A DNA stretch of 61,520 bases from Burkholderiales bacterium PBB3 (GTDB lineage: Bacteria; Pseudomonadota; Gammaproteobacteria; Burkholderiales; Burkholderiaceae_C), in contig NKIK01000028.1 of assembly GCA_002256115.1 (NCBI GenBank), positions 1-61,520 on the forward strand, written 5' to 3'. The position numbers were made by a program, and so were the translations under genes. Shown here one piece after another: positions 27,361-35,449 of the stretch. Positions within the stretch are counted from its first letter, which is position 1. Every line of letters starts with the position of its first letter. The notes beneath the pieces were generated by a model. The model was given only the letters and a program-made list of their open reading frames with translations, had not been told where the DNA came from and searched no databases.

Positions 27361-27690
27361 ATGACAGATACCGAATTTTTAGACAAAGCAGAAGCAGCTT
27401 TGAAAGCTATTGAAGCTTGCTGCGATCGCATCAATGACGAAACTGATGCCGATGTAGACAACCAACGCAATGGCGGTATGGTGACATTAACCTTTGAGAA
27501 TCGTACGCAAATCATTATCAATTTGCAAAAACCGCTTCATGAAATCTGGATGGCTGCTAAGTCTGGCGGTTACCACTATAGGTTCATTGACGGGTTTTGG
27601 CGGGACACCAAAGGGCAGGGGGAGTTTTTCTCGGCACTTACCTCCAATGCTAGTGTTCAAGCTGGGCGGGCCTTGGTGTTTGCCGTCTAG
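27361..27690 (+). CDS. cyaY: Iron donor protein CyaY (bacterial frataxin)
   Basis: A 109-residue frataxin fold protein: [24 protein letters not shown] with an acidic first helix, [35 protein letters not shown], and [22 protein letters not shown]. It binds iron and modulates Fe-S cluster assembly by IscS in the cytosol. It ends one base before the end of mrcA on the opposite strand. Confidence 0.95.
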   Translation: MTDTEFLDKAEAALKAIEACCDRINDETDADVDNQRNGGMVTLTFENRTQIIINLQKPLHEIWMAAKSGGYHYRFIDGFWRDTKGQGEFFSALTSNASVQAGRALVFAV

Positions 27691-30063
27691 TTAGTTTTTA
27701 AACAGATCCAGTATCTTGCGTTTTTCGTCTGGGGCGGGGACATGCTCGTTACCAGCTTCCGCTTTGTCTTCTAAGCCCAAGCCTGAAATACCAGACGTTT
27801 TGCCAAACTCGTCGTAAAACCACTCACCGCCCACATGGATGACACCTTCGGGCGCAATAGGTTCTTGAATTGGGACATTGCGCAATGCCACTTCCATAAA
27901 GCTGATCCAAACTGGAAGACTTAACCCCCCACCTGTTTCGCGGTCACCAAGCTTGCGCGGGGTGTCGTAGCCTATCCACGTAATAGCTGTGATGGTCGGG
28001 TGGTAGCCGGCAAACCATGCATCCATCGAGTCATTGGTCGTCCCGGTTTTTCCGTAAATGTCGGGTCGCTTGAGGGCTGCTTGTGCTTTGGCGGCGGTTC
28101 CAGATCGCGTAACTTCTTGCAGCAAGCTAGTCATTAGAAAAGCATTGCGTGGCTCAATCGCGTGAGCGGAGTTTTCCAGTGTGGGCTTAGGCAAGTCAAC
28201 CAATACTTTGCCGCGCTGCTCGCTAACCTTTGATACAAGCCAAGGATTGACCCGATATCCACCATTTGCAAAAACTGAGTAACCAGTTGCCATCTGCATG
28301 GGCGTCACAGACCCTGCCCCCAGTGCCATAGTCAAATATGCAGGATGTTTTTCGGCTTCAAAGCCAAAGCGTGTAATCCATTCTTGGGCATATAGCGGCC
28401 CTATCGACCGAAGTACTTGGATTGAAATCATATTTTTTGATTTTGCCAATCCACGGCGTAAGCTCATTTGGCCTTCAAAGGTGCCGTCGTAGTTTTTGGG
28501 CTCCCATGGCTGCCCACCCGTTACACCTGCGTCAAAAAATAAGGGTGCATCATTGACCACAGTTGCTGGAGTAAATCCTTTTTCAAGTGCAGCTGAATAG
28601 ATAAAAGGTTTAAAACTGGAGCCGGGCTGGCGCCAAGCTTGTGTCACATGATTGAACTTGTTCTTGGCAAAGTCAAATCCCCCCACTAGTGCGATGATTG
28701 CGCCGTCTCTTGGGTCTATGGCGACAAAAGCTCCTTCGACTTCAGGGAGCTGGGTAATTTCCCAGGTACCTTTGGAGTTTTTTGCGGCGCGAATAATTGC
28801 ACCCCGCCGAATCTTGATGTTGGGAGGGGCTTTTTCTGACAACCCAGACTGAGCTGGTTTTAGGCCTTCCCCGCTGATTTCAATAATTTCACCACTTTGG
28901 CGGGTCGCTTTGATGTGTTTCGAATCAATTTCTAAGACTAACGCTGAGACGATGTCACCATTGTCAGGATGCTCATCCAGTGCATCAATCACTGTGTCCT
29001 CAATATCCTGTGCGTTGCCCGGCAGCGCGACAAACTTTTCAGGCCCTCGGTAAATCTGCCGGCGCTCGAAATCCATAATTCCTTTGCGCAGTGCTTTGTA
29101 GGCGGCATCTTGGCTTCCCGACCGTAGTGTGGTTTGAACATCCAAACCACGCGTATAGGTCTCCTCGCCATATTGCGCAAACATCAATTGCCGAACCATC
29201 TCCGTCGCGTACTCCGCATGGGTCTGATTGCTCGCAATCCCTGTCTTGATTCTGAGTTCGAACGCCTTTGCATCTTCGGCTTCTTTGTCTGAAATGAATT
29301 TGTTCTCCAGCATGCGTTCAATAATATGGCGTTGACGAATCTTGGCACGCTTTGGGTTGCTGATTGGGTTGTAAGCAGACGGTGCCTTGGGGAGGCCCGC
29401 CAGCATGGCTGCTTCCGCAATATTGATGTCTCTGAGAGGTTTCCCGAAATAGGCCTCTGACGCTGCTGCAAACCCGTAGGCCCTGTTCCCAAGGAAAATC
29501 TGATTCATGTAAATTTCCAAAATCTGATCTTTTGTGAGTAGGTGCTCCAGTTTGAATGTAAGCAAGATTTCGTAGATTTTTCGGGTGAATGTCTTCTCTG
29601 AGCTTAGATACACATTGCGTGCAACTTGCATGGTAATTGTCGATGCGCCCTGACTCTTTACCTTGCCCATATTAGCCAAGCCCGCTCGGACTACACCCAC
29701 ATAGTCCACCCCACCGTGTTGATAGAAGCGCGAATCCTCAATTGCAAGTACGGCATTGGTCATTACCTTCGGAATTTCATTGATCGGGGTGAGGTTGCGC
29801 CGCTCCTCTCCAAACTCTCCAAGCAAATCGCCTTCGGCAGAAAAAATTCTCAAAGGAAGTTTTGGACGGTAGTCAGAGAGCTCCGAAATGTCTGGCAAGT
29901 TTGGAAAGGCTACGGCGAGCGCAAGACAAACAAGCAAAAGAATAGCAGCAGCCCCCGCTAGTGAAATCCCAACTAACGAAATGCCAAGCTTAATAAGCCA
30001 GTGAAAGTCCGCAAAACGAGTTTTGCTCGAACCGTGGTTCTGTTCTTTTGAATTGTTGGCCAT
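27691..30063 (-). CDS. mrcA: Penicillin-binding protein 1A (class A PBP)
   Basis: A 790-residue bifunctional peptidoglycan synthase. A membrane anchor at about residues 26-52 is followed by a GT51 glycosyltransferase domain (AIEDSRFYQHGGVD with catalytic Glu109, and QGASTITMQVARNVYL), an OB-like insert, and a transpeptidase domain with PGSSFKPFIYSAALEKG (active Ser near residue 483), SKN and KTGTTNDSMDAWFAGY. It acts on lipid II in the periplasm. It is divergent from the pilMNOPQ operon, a classic arrangement in proteobacteria. Confidence 0.97.
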   Translation of the reverse strand: MANNSKEQNHGSSKTRFADFHWLIKLGISLVGISLAGAAAILLLVCLALAVAFPNLPDISELSDYRPKLPLRIFSAEGDLLGEFGEERRNLTPINEIPKVMTNAVLAIEDSRFYQHGGVDYVGVVRAGLANMGKVKSQGASTITMQVARNVYLSSEKTFTRKIYEILLTFKLEHLLTKDQILEIYMNQIFLGNRAYGFAAASEAYFGKPLRDINIAEAAMLAGLPKAPSAYNPISNPKRAKIRQRHIIERMLENKFISDKEAEDAKAFELRIKTGIASNQTHAEYATEMVRQLMFAQYGEETYTRGLDVQTTLRSGSQDAAYKALRKGIMDFERRQIYRGPEKFVALPGNAQDIEDTVIDALDEHPDNGDIVSALVLEIDSKHIKATRQSGEIIEISGEGLKPAQSGLSEKAPPNIKIRRGAIIRAAKNSKGTWEITQLPEVEGAFVAIDPRDGAIIALVGGFDFAKNKFNHVTQAWRQPGSSFKPFIYSAALEKGFTPATVVNDAPLFFDAGVTGGQPWEPKNYDGTFEGQMSLRRGLAKSKNMISIQVLRSIGPLYAQEWITRFGFEAEKHPAYLTMALGAGSVTPMQMATGYSVFANGGYRVNPWLVSKVSEQRGKVLVDLPKPTLENSAHAIEPRNAFLMTSLLQEVTRSGTAAKAQAALKRPDIYGKTGTTNDSMDAWFAGYHPTITAITWIGYDTPRKLGDRETGGGLSLPVWISFMEVALRNVPIQEPIAPEGVIHVGGEWFYDEFGKTSGISGLGLEDKAEAGNEHVPAPDEKRKILDLFKN

Positions 30064-30291
30064 AGAGGGTCACGCTGTCGACAGCAATTGTAAAATTTTT
30101 TAATAAGCAGGGTTCCTGCTAGCACCACACAATTGTGGATGCATCGTGTTGACGGTGGTCGTACAAGTCGTTGTGTAGTTCAAATCCAAGGAAAGCGTCT
30201 GCTTTTGGCAACGTTTAAAATTGTCAAAAAATGAAAAAACCTTTGCGGGACAACATGCTTACTGATAGCATTCAAGTGATTTCTTAAGTCC

Positions 30292-30310
30292 GACTGGCCA
30301 TATGCCAGTC
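30292..30310 (+). promoter_or_regulatory. Inverted repeat just upstream of the pilM ribosome binding site
   Basis: GACTGGC and GCCAGTC are 7-bp arms around a CATAT loop, ending about 7 nt before the AGGGGAC Shine-Dalgarno of pilM. It could be a protein-binding dyad or an mRNA hairpin near the start site. The rest of the 264-nt mrcA-pilM gap shows no gene; it is AT-rich and should hold both divergent promoters, which I could not place with confidence. Confidence 0.35.
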
Positions 30311-30327
30311 CGTTTCAGGGGACAGTT

Positions 30328-31407
30328 TTGATCGAATTGGGTTCGTTATTTAGTCGGCAGCCCGCACCCATGCTGGGGCTGGACATCAGTTCCTCCAGCG
30401 TTAAGTTGGTGGAGTTGGGCCGTGACAAGGCCGGAAACTTGGTCCTTGAGCGATGTGCGATCGAGCCATTGGAGCGCGGATGGATATCGGATGGCAACAT
30501 AGAAAAATTCGATGAAGTTGCGGAGGCGGTGCGGCGTTTGGTCAAGAAGAGTGGGGCAAAGACCAAGAATGTTGCAATGGCTTTGCCGCCCTCGGCTGTC
30601 ATTACCAAGAAAATCATTCTGCCGGGCGGAATGAATGATCAGGAGTTAGAGCAGCAAGTCGAAGCTGAAGCCAATCAATACATACCATTTCCCTTGGACG
30701 AAGTCAGTTTGGATTTTTGCATAATTGGTCCCAGCAGCACATCTGCGGGGGATGTTGAAGTCTTGATTGCTGCGTCAAGACGGGAAAAAGTTCAAGATAT
30801 TCAGGGCTTGGCGGAGGCAGCGGGGTTGAAACCTGTTGTTGTGGATGTTGAGTCTTACGCATCGCGCTTGGCCGCTGGGCGTCTGATAGAGAATCTGCCG
30901 AATAAGGGTGTTGGGCTGATCGTCGCGCTTTTTGAGGTGGGAGCTCTTACAACGAGTATGCAAGTACTGCGTGATGACGAAGTACTCTACGATCGCGATC
31001 AAGCATTTGGTGGCGCGCAGCTAACGCAATTGATTGTTCGCCAGTATGGTTTTTCGCAGGAAGAGGCGGAGAGCAAGAAGCGCAGTGGCGAGCTACCGGA
31101 AGACTACGACACGGCGGTGCTCAAGCCCTTTATTGACACAATGGTTCAAGAGTTGGGTCGTGCACTTCAATTCTTCTTCACCAGCACCCCCTACAACAAA
31201 GTGGATCACGTCATGTTGGCTGGTGGGTCGGCCGCCCTGCCCGGGCTAACAGCTGCCGTCACACAACACACTACATTTCCTTGCAGTTTGTTGAACCCAT
31301 TTGACGGCATGGAGATTGGTAGCGGTGTCCGGTTAAAACGCATGACACGTGAGGCTCCGTCTTATCTGACTTCGTGTGGCTTGGCCTTGCGGAGGTTTTC
31401 ACAGTGA
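30328..31407 (+). CDS. pilM: Type IV pilus assembly protein PilM
   Basis: A 359-residue actin-like ATPase fold protein: LGLDISSSSVKLVELGRDK (phosphate-1 loop), VALALPPSAVI-like AMALPPSAVITKKI, and HVMLAGGSAALPGL (adenosine motif). It binds the cytoplasmic tail of PilN and forms part of the inner-membrane alignment complex. The start is TTG at 30328, chosen because a good AGGGGAC Shine-Dalgarno precedes it and the protein then opens in the normal place. First gene of pilMNOPQ. Confidence 0.95.
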   Translation: MIELGSLFSRQPAPMLGLDISSSSVKLVELGRDKAGNLVLERCAIEPLERGWISDGNIEKFDEVAEAVRRLVKKSGAKTKNVAMALPPSAVITKKIILPGGMNDQELEQQVEAEANQYIPFPLDEVSLDFCIIGPSSTSAGDVEVLIAASRREKVQDIQGLAEAAGLKPVVVDVESYASRLAAGRLIENLPNKGVGLIVALFEVGALTTSMQVLRDDEVLYDRDQAFGGAQLTQLIVRQYGFSQEEAESKKRSGELPEDYDTAVLKPFIDTMVQELGRALQFFFTSTPYNKVDHVMLAGGSAALPGLTAAVTQHTTFPCSLLNPFDGMEIGSGVRLKRMTREAPSYLTSCGLALRRFSQ

Positions 31408-32060
31408 TATTGATTAATTTACTGCCGCACAGAGAAGCGGCCCGCAAGCGTAGAAAAGAAATTTTCCAAATCTCGCTGGGGGCGGCTGCACTTTTGGGTG
31501 GAATCATTGCAGGCATTATATTTTTATGGTTTCAAGCGGCTATTTCTTCTCAGCAAGACAATAATCAAATTTTGGAATCAGAAATAAAGAACTTAGAGAC
31601 CCAAATAAAGGATATCGTCGGCTTGGAAGCAGAAATTGCAGCATTACGTGCCCGGCAGCAAGCAGTAGAGGATCTGCAGTCAGATCGAAATTTGCCTGTT
31701 CATCTTTTGACGGAAATTGTCAATCAGTTACCTGATGGCGTGTTCATCTCAAAGATCGCACAGCAGGATCAGCAAGTTACGCTCACCGGGACTGCCCAGT
31801 CAAATGAACGGGTAGCTGAATTTTTTCGCAATTTAGATGTCAATACTCCGTGGTTTGCAAAACCGGACTTGGTAGAAATTGTTGCTGGCACGGTGGCGCT
31901 AACGCCAAAAGACCAAAAACGAGTTTCTAATTTTGTAATCAAGGTGAAATTGGTGAGGGCTAGTGAGGCTGAGAAGACGATAGCCAAGGAGCTTGCAGTG
32001 TCGAGTTCTGGTGCTTATGCGCCTTTACCTAACGCAAGTGCTGCTGTTGGCGGTAAATAA
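31404..32060 (+). CDS. pilN: Type IV pilus assembly protein PilN
   Basis: A 218-residue bitopic protein. The conserved cytoplasmic opening INLLPHREAARKRRK (the PilM-binding peptide) directly follows a GTG start at 31404 that overlaps the pilM stop. One membrane helix lies at about 27-46, followed by a coiled coil (NNQILESEIKNLETQIKDIVGLEAEIAALRARQQ region) and a periplasmic ferredoxin-like domain. It pairs with PilO in the alignment complex. Confidence 0.94.
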   Translation: MILINLLPHREAARKRRKEIFQISLGAAALLGGIIAGIIFLWFQAAISSQQDNNQILESEIKNLETQIKDIVGLEAEIAALRARQQAVEDLQSDRNLPVHLLTEIVNQLPDGVFISKIAQQDQQVTLTGTAQSNERVAEFFRNLDVNTPWFAKPDLVEIVAGTVALTPKDQKRVSNFVIKVKLVRASEAEKTIAKELAVSSSGAYAPLPNASAAVGGK

Positions 32061-32076
32061 TATAGTGGCAAAAACT

Positions 32077-32748
32077 ATGGCGAATAAAACCCCCACCAAG
32101 ATTGATTTTGCGGAGCTACAACAAAAGCTGGTAGGACAATTCAGTGAATTGGACCCCAAAGACCCATCGATCTGGCCTGCTTTTCCGCGCTACACCCTCT
32201 TTTTTATTACCACTGTATCTATTGTGGTTGCCCTGTGGTTCGTTTGGCTTTCTAGTTCGCAGGAAATTCTGGTGCAAGAGCAGGGAAAAGAAGTAAAGCT
32301 TCGCGAGGATTACAAAGGTAAATTGGCGAAGGCAGTAAACCTTCAGGTGTTGAAAGAGCAGCGTGAGCAAGTCCAGCAATACGTTACTCAGCTTGAGAAA
32401 CAACTTCCTAGTAAATCTGAGATGGACGCGCTTCTCTCTGATATCAATCAAGCAGGGCTAGGTAGAAGTCTGCAGTTTGATTTGTTCAAACCGGGACAAG
32501 TTGCAGTTAAAGAATATTACGCAGAATTGCCAATTTCCCTGAAGGTGACTGGTAAATACCATGATATTGGTGCATTTGCATCGGATATTGCTAATCTATC
32601 TCGGATTGTGACTTTGAATAATTTGGCAATTGCTCCCCGGTCAGACAGCGTTCTTGTCTTAGAAACTACAGCCAAGACCTTTCGATATCTTGATTCTGGT
32701 GAGCAGGCTGCGCAGAAGAAAGCGGCACCACCTAAAGGGGCTAAGTAA
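32077..32748 (+). CDS. pilO: Type IV pilus assembly protein PilO
   Basis: A 223-residue bitopic protein with a short cytoplasmic segment (TKIDFAELQQKLVGQF), one membrane helix near 48-64, a coiled coil (KLAKAVNLQVLKEQREQVQQ region) and a periplasmic domain containing LPISLKVTGKYHDIGAFASDIANLSRIVTL, typical of PilO. I begin at ATG 32077; a GTG four codons upstream (32065) is also possible. Its TAA overlaps the pilP ATG by one base. Confidence 0.94.
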   Translation: MANKTPTKIDFAELQQKLVGQFSELDPKDPSIWPAFPRYTLFFITTVSIVVALWFVWLSSSQEILVQEQGKEVKLREDYKGKLAKAVNLQVLKEQREQVQQYVTQLEKQLPSKSEMDALLSDINQAGLGRSLQFDLFKPGQVAVKEYYAELPISLKVTGKYHDIGAFASDIANLSRIVTLNNLAIAPRSDSVLVLETTAKTFRYLDSGEQAAQKKAAPPKGAK

Positions 32749-33290
32749 TGCGCAGCATATTTTTGCCGACGGTATTGGTACTATATTTGGGCCTGGTTGG
32801 GTGTGCTGGTTCCAATGAGGAGGAAATTCGTCAATGGATGGTTGATGAAAGAAATCAGACCAAGCCAAAAGTGGCTGCTATACCTGCTCCAAAACAATTC
32901 AAACCGGAGCCTTATACCAACGGCTCTGAAATTGAGCCATTTAGCAATCTAAAGTTAACTCAAGCACTAAAGAGAGACTCAGCGCAGGCTGCTGCGAATG
33001 CGGGGCTTGTCGCACCGGAGCTTACTCGACGCAAAGAGCCGCTTGAAGCTTTTCCTATTGACGCAATGGCTTTGGTTGGAAATATTATTAAGGCGGGGCA
33101 GCCGGTTGCTCTAGTGAAAGTGGATAACTTGCTTTATCAAATCAAGCTGGGAAATTATCTCGGGCAGAATTACGGAAGAGTCACCAAAATTACTGAAACT
33201 GAGATTGTTCTTCGTGAAATCGTGCAAGACGCTGTGGGTGAGTGGATTGAACGTATCACGACACTTCAGTTGCAAGAGAGGACCAAATGA
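32748..33290 (+). CDS. pilP: Type IV pilus lipoprotein PilP
   Basis: A 180-residue inner-membrane lipoprotein with lipobox LVGC (Cys about residue 19), a Pro/Lys-rich linker and the PilP beta-domain containing LEAFPIDAMALVGNIIKAGQPVALVKVDNLLYQIKLGNYLGQNYGRVTKI. It links PilNO to the PilQ secretin. Its stop overlaps the pilQ ATG. Confidence 0.94.
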   Translation: MRSIFLPTVLVLYLGLVGCAGSNEEEIRQWMVDERNQTKPKVAAIPAPKQFKPEPYTNGSEIEPFSNLKLTQALKRDSAQAAANAGLVAPELTRRKEPLEAFPIDAMALVGNIIKAGQPVALVKVDNLLYQIKLGNYLGQNYGRVTKITETEIVLREIVQDAVGEWIERITTLQLQERTK

Positions 33291-35419
33291 ATAATATCAA
33301 TTACCGGGACGCAGGAAATATGTTGAAAAATGCTCTCTTGTTTGCTGCAGTTACACTGTTTGCTTTGACGGCCAATGCTCAATCTACCATTGAGGCTGTT
33401 ACAGGGTCCGTTCAAAGCGGGACGGAAGTTGTTCGTATTGATTTGTCCAAAATGCCAACAACTTTGCCAACTGGATTTGCTATTCAGTCGCCCGCTCGTA
33501 TTGCTTTGGACTTTCCTGGTGTTTCAAACTCAATGGGCCGCAGTACTATTGAAGTCAATCAAGGAAATCTTAAGTCAGTTAGTGTAGTGCAGGCTGCAGA
33601 TAGAACTCGTGTAGTTCTGAACCTGAAGCAGCCGGCCTCCTACAAGGCCGAGATTCAGGGGAAGTCTATTTTGGTGGCATTGGAGCCTGCAATCCAAGGC
33701 GTAGTGGCTGCTGCGCCCGCCACCCTATTTGCAGAAAATCGCAGCCGGGATTCAGCCCCCCTGCGTGATCTAGATTTTCGCCGTGCTGCGGATGGGGTTG
33801 GGCGTGTGGTCGTCACTTTACCAAATAATCAGGTCGGCGTAGATATCAAACAACAAGGCCAGTCCCTGGTAGTTGAGTTTATGAAGTCCACATTACCAGA
33901 GGGCCTGCGGCGTCGTATGGATGTCGGTGATTTTGGAACTCCAATTAAGTCGGTTACCACGACGCAGGCTGGCGACAAAGTTCGCATGGTTATTGAGCCC
34001 ACCGGGTTGTGGGAACACAGCGCGTATCAAAGCGACGAACAATTTGTTGTCGAAGTGAAAGAGATCAAGGTTGATCCCAGAAAGCTGACCCAAGGAGTGG
34101 GCTATAACGGGCAGAAACTTTCGCTCAACTTTCAAAACATTGAGGTAAGGTCTCTTCTACAGGTGATAGCGGATTTCACCAATTTCAACATTGTTACTTC
34201 AGACTCCGTTGGTGGATCGGTGACTTTGCGCCTGCAAGATGTTCCGTGGGATCAAGCGCTTGATATTATTCTGCAAGCAAAAGGGTTGGGCTTAAGAAAG
34301 TCTGGAAATGTTTTGTGGGTCGCCCCAAAGGACGAGATAGCGGCTAAGGAAAAATTGGATTTGGAATCTGCAGCTGCAGTTCAGGGTTTGGAGCCTGTCA
34401 GGACCCAGTCCTTCCAAATTAACTACGCCAAAGCCGCAGAAATTGCCGCTCAGCTCACTGCCGGTGGTGGCGGTACAGCGAGCAGCGCCCGCATTTTAAG
34501 TTTTCGGGGGAGTGTCATTGCGGAGCCGCGTACTAACCAGCTGTTTGTGACGGACATTCCCAGTAAGCTTGAGCAAGTTCAACAATTGATCTCAAAGCTT
34601 GATATTGCGGTGAGGCAAGTTTTGATTGAAGCACGGATAGTTGAAGCTACAGACACATTCGGGAAGTCTTTGGGCATTAAATTGGGAGGGAATGATCTTC
34701 GCGCCCAAAATGGAGGTGATGGGGGATATCAACTTGGGGGAAATGAGCGAGTAGCGTTTGGAGCAACTTACAATATGGCGGGTATCGCGGCGGGGTCTAT
34801 TGAAGGGAAACAGGACTCAACTCCGTTTGTGAATCTACCCGCTGTTGGCCAGGGTGGGTATAACCCTGCCTCTTTTGCCCTTTCAATCTTCAATGCTGGT
34901 GCGAATAGATTTTTGAATTTGGAGATATCTGCATTGGAGGCCGACGGTAAGGGTAAGGTTGTTTCTAGCCCTCGTGTTGTTACTGCTGACCAAGTAAAGG
35001 CTCTAATTGAACAAGGTACTGAGCTACCGTACCAAGTAGCATCGGCTAGTGGAGCTACATCTATCGCGTTTAGAAAAGCCAACCTTAAGCTCGAAGTAAC
35101 GCCACAGATAACCCCCGAGGGGAACATCATCCTTGACCTAGATGTAACTAAAGATACGGTGGGCCAGTCTACCGCAGCCGGTTTTGCCATCAATACCAAG
35201 CATGTTAAAACACAGGTATTGGTGGAAAACGGTGGCACCGTTGTCATTGGTGGAATTTTTGAGGAAATTTCTAGTGACAACGAAACCAAAGTTCCGCTTT
35301 TGGGTGACATACCCTGGGTTGGGAATCTGTTCAAGACCAAAGGTCGTATTTCCAATAAGCAAGAGATGCTCATATTTATCACGCCTAAAATGATTGCAGA
35401 GCGTGGTTCCTCCCGTTAA
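33287..35419 (+). CDS. pilQ: Type IV pilus secretin PilQ
   Basis: A 710-residue outer-membrane secretin. A leader (cleavage after TANA) follows a second Met at residue 12, which may be the true start. Two AMIN domains that bind peptidoglycan come next (about 30-270), then N0/N1 domains (LSLNFQNIEVRSLLQVIADFTNFNIV) and the secretin channel ending with KVPLLGDIPWVGNLFKTKG and the LIFITPKMI motif. It is the exit pore for the pilus. The following gene, an Ig-repeat lipoprotein, is unusual in this position. Confidence 0.96.
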   Translation: MNNINYRDAGNMLKNALLFAAVTLFALTANAQSTIEAVTGSVQSGTEVVRIDLSKMPTTLPTGFAIQSPARIALDFPGVSNSMGRSTIEVNQGNLKSVSVVQAADRTRVVLNLKQPASYKAEIQGKSILVALEPAIQGVVAAAPATLFAENRSRDSAPLRDLDFRRAADGVGRVVVTLPNNQVGVDIKQQGQSLVVEFMKSTLPEGLRRRMDVGDFGTPIKSVTTTQAGDKVRMVIEPTGLWEHSAYQSDEQFVVEVKEIKVDPRKLTQGVGYNGQKLSLNFQNIEVRSLLQVIADFTNFNIVTSDSVGGSVTLRLQDVPWDQALDIILQAKGLGLRKSGNVLWVAPKDEIAAKEKLDLESAAAVQGLEPVRTQSFQINYAKAAEIAAQLTAGGGGTASSARILSFRGSVIAEPRTNQLFVTDIPSKLEQVQQLISKLDIAVRQVLIEARIVEATDTFGKSLGIKLGGNDLRAQNGGDGGYQLGGNERVAFGATYNMAGIAAGSIEGKQDSTPFVNLPAVGQGGYNPASFALSIFNAGANRFLNLEISALEADGKGKVVSSPRVVTADQVKALIEQGTELPYQVASASGATSIAFRKANLKLEVTPQITPEGNIILDLDVTKDTVGQSTAAGFAINTKHVKTQVLVENGGTVVIGGIFEEISSDNETKVPLLGDIPWVGNLFKTKGRISNKQEMLIFITPKMIAERGSSR

Positions 35420-35449
35420 TTGCTTGTCTGCAAACTACAAATTTACACT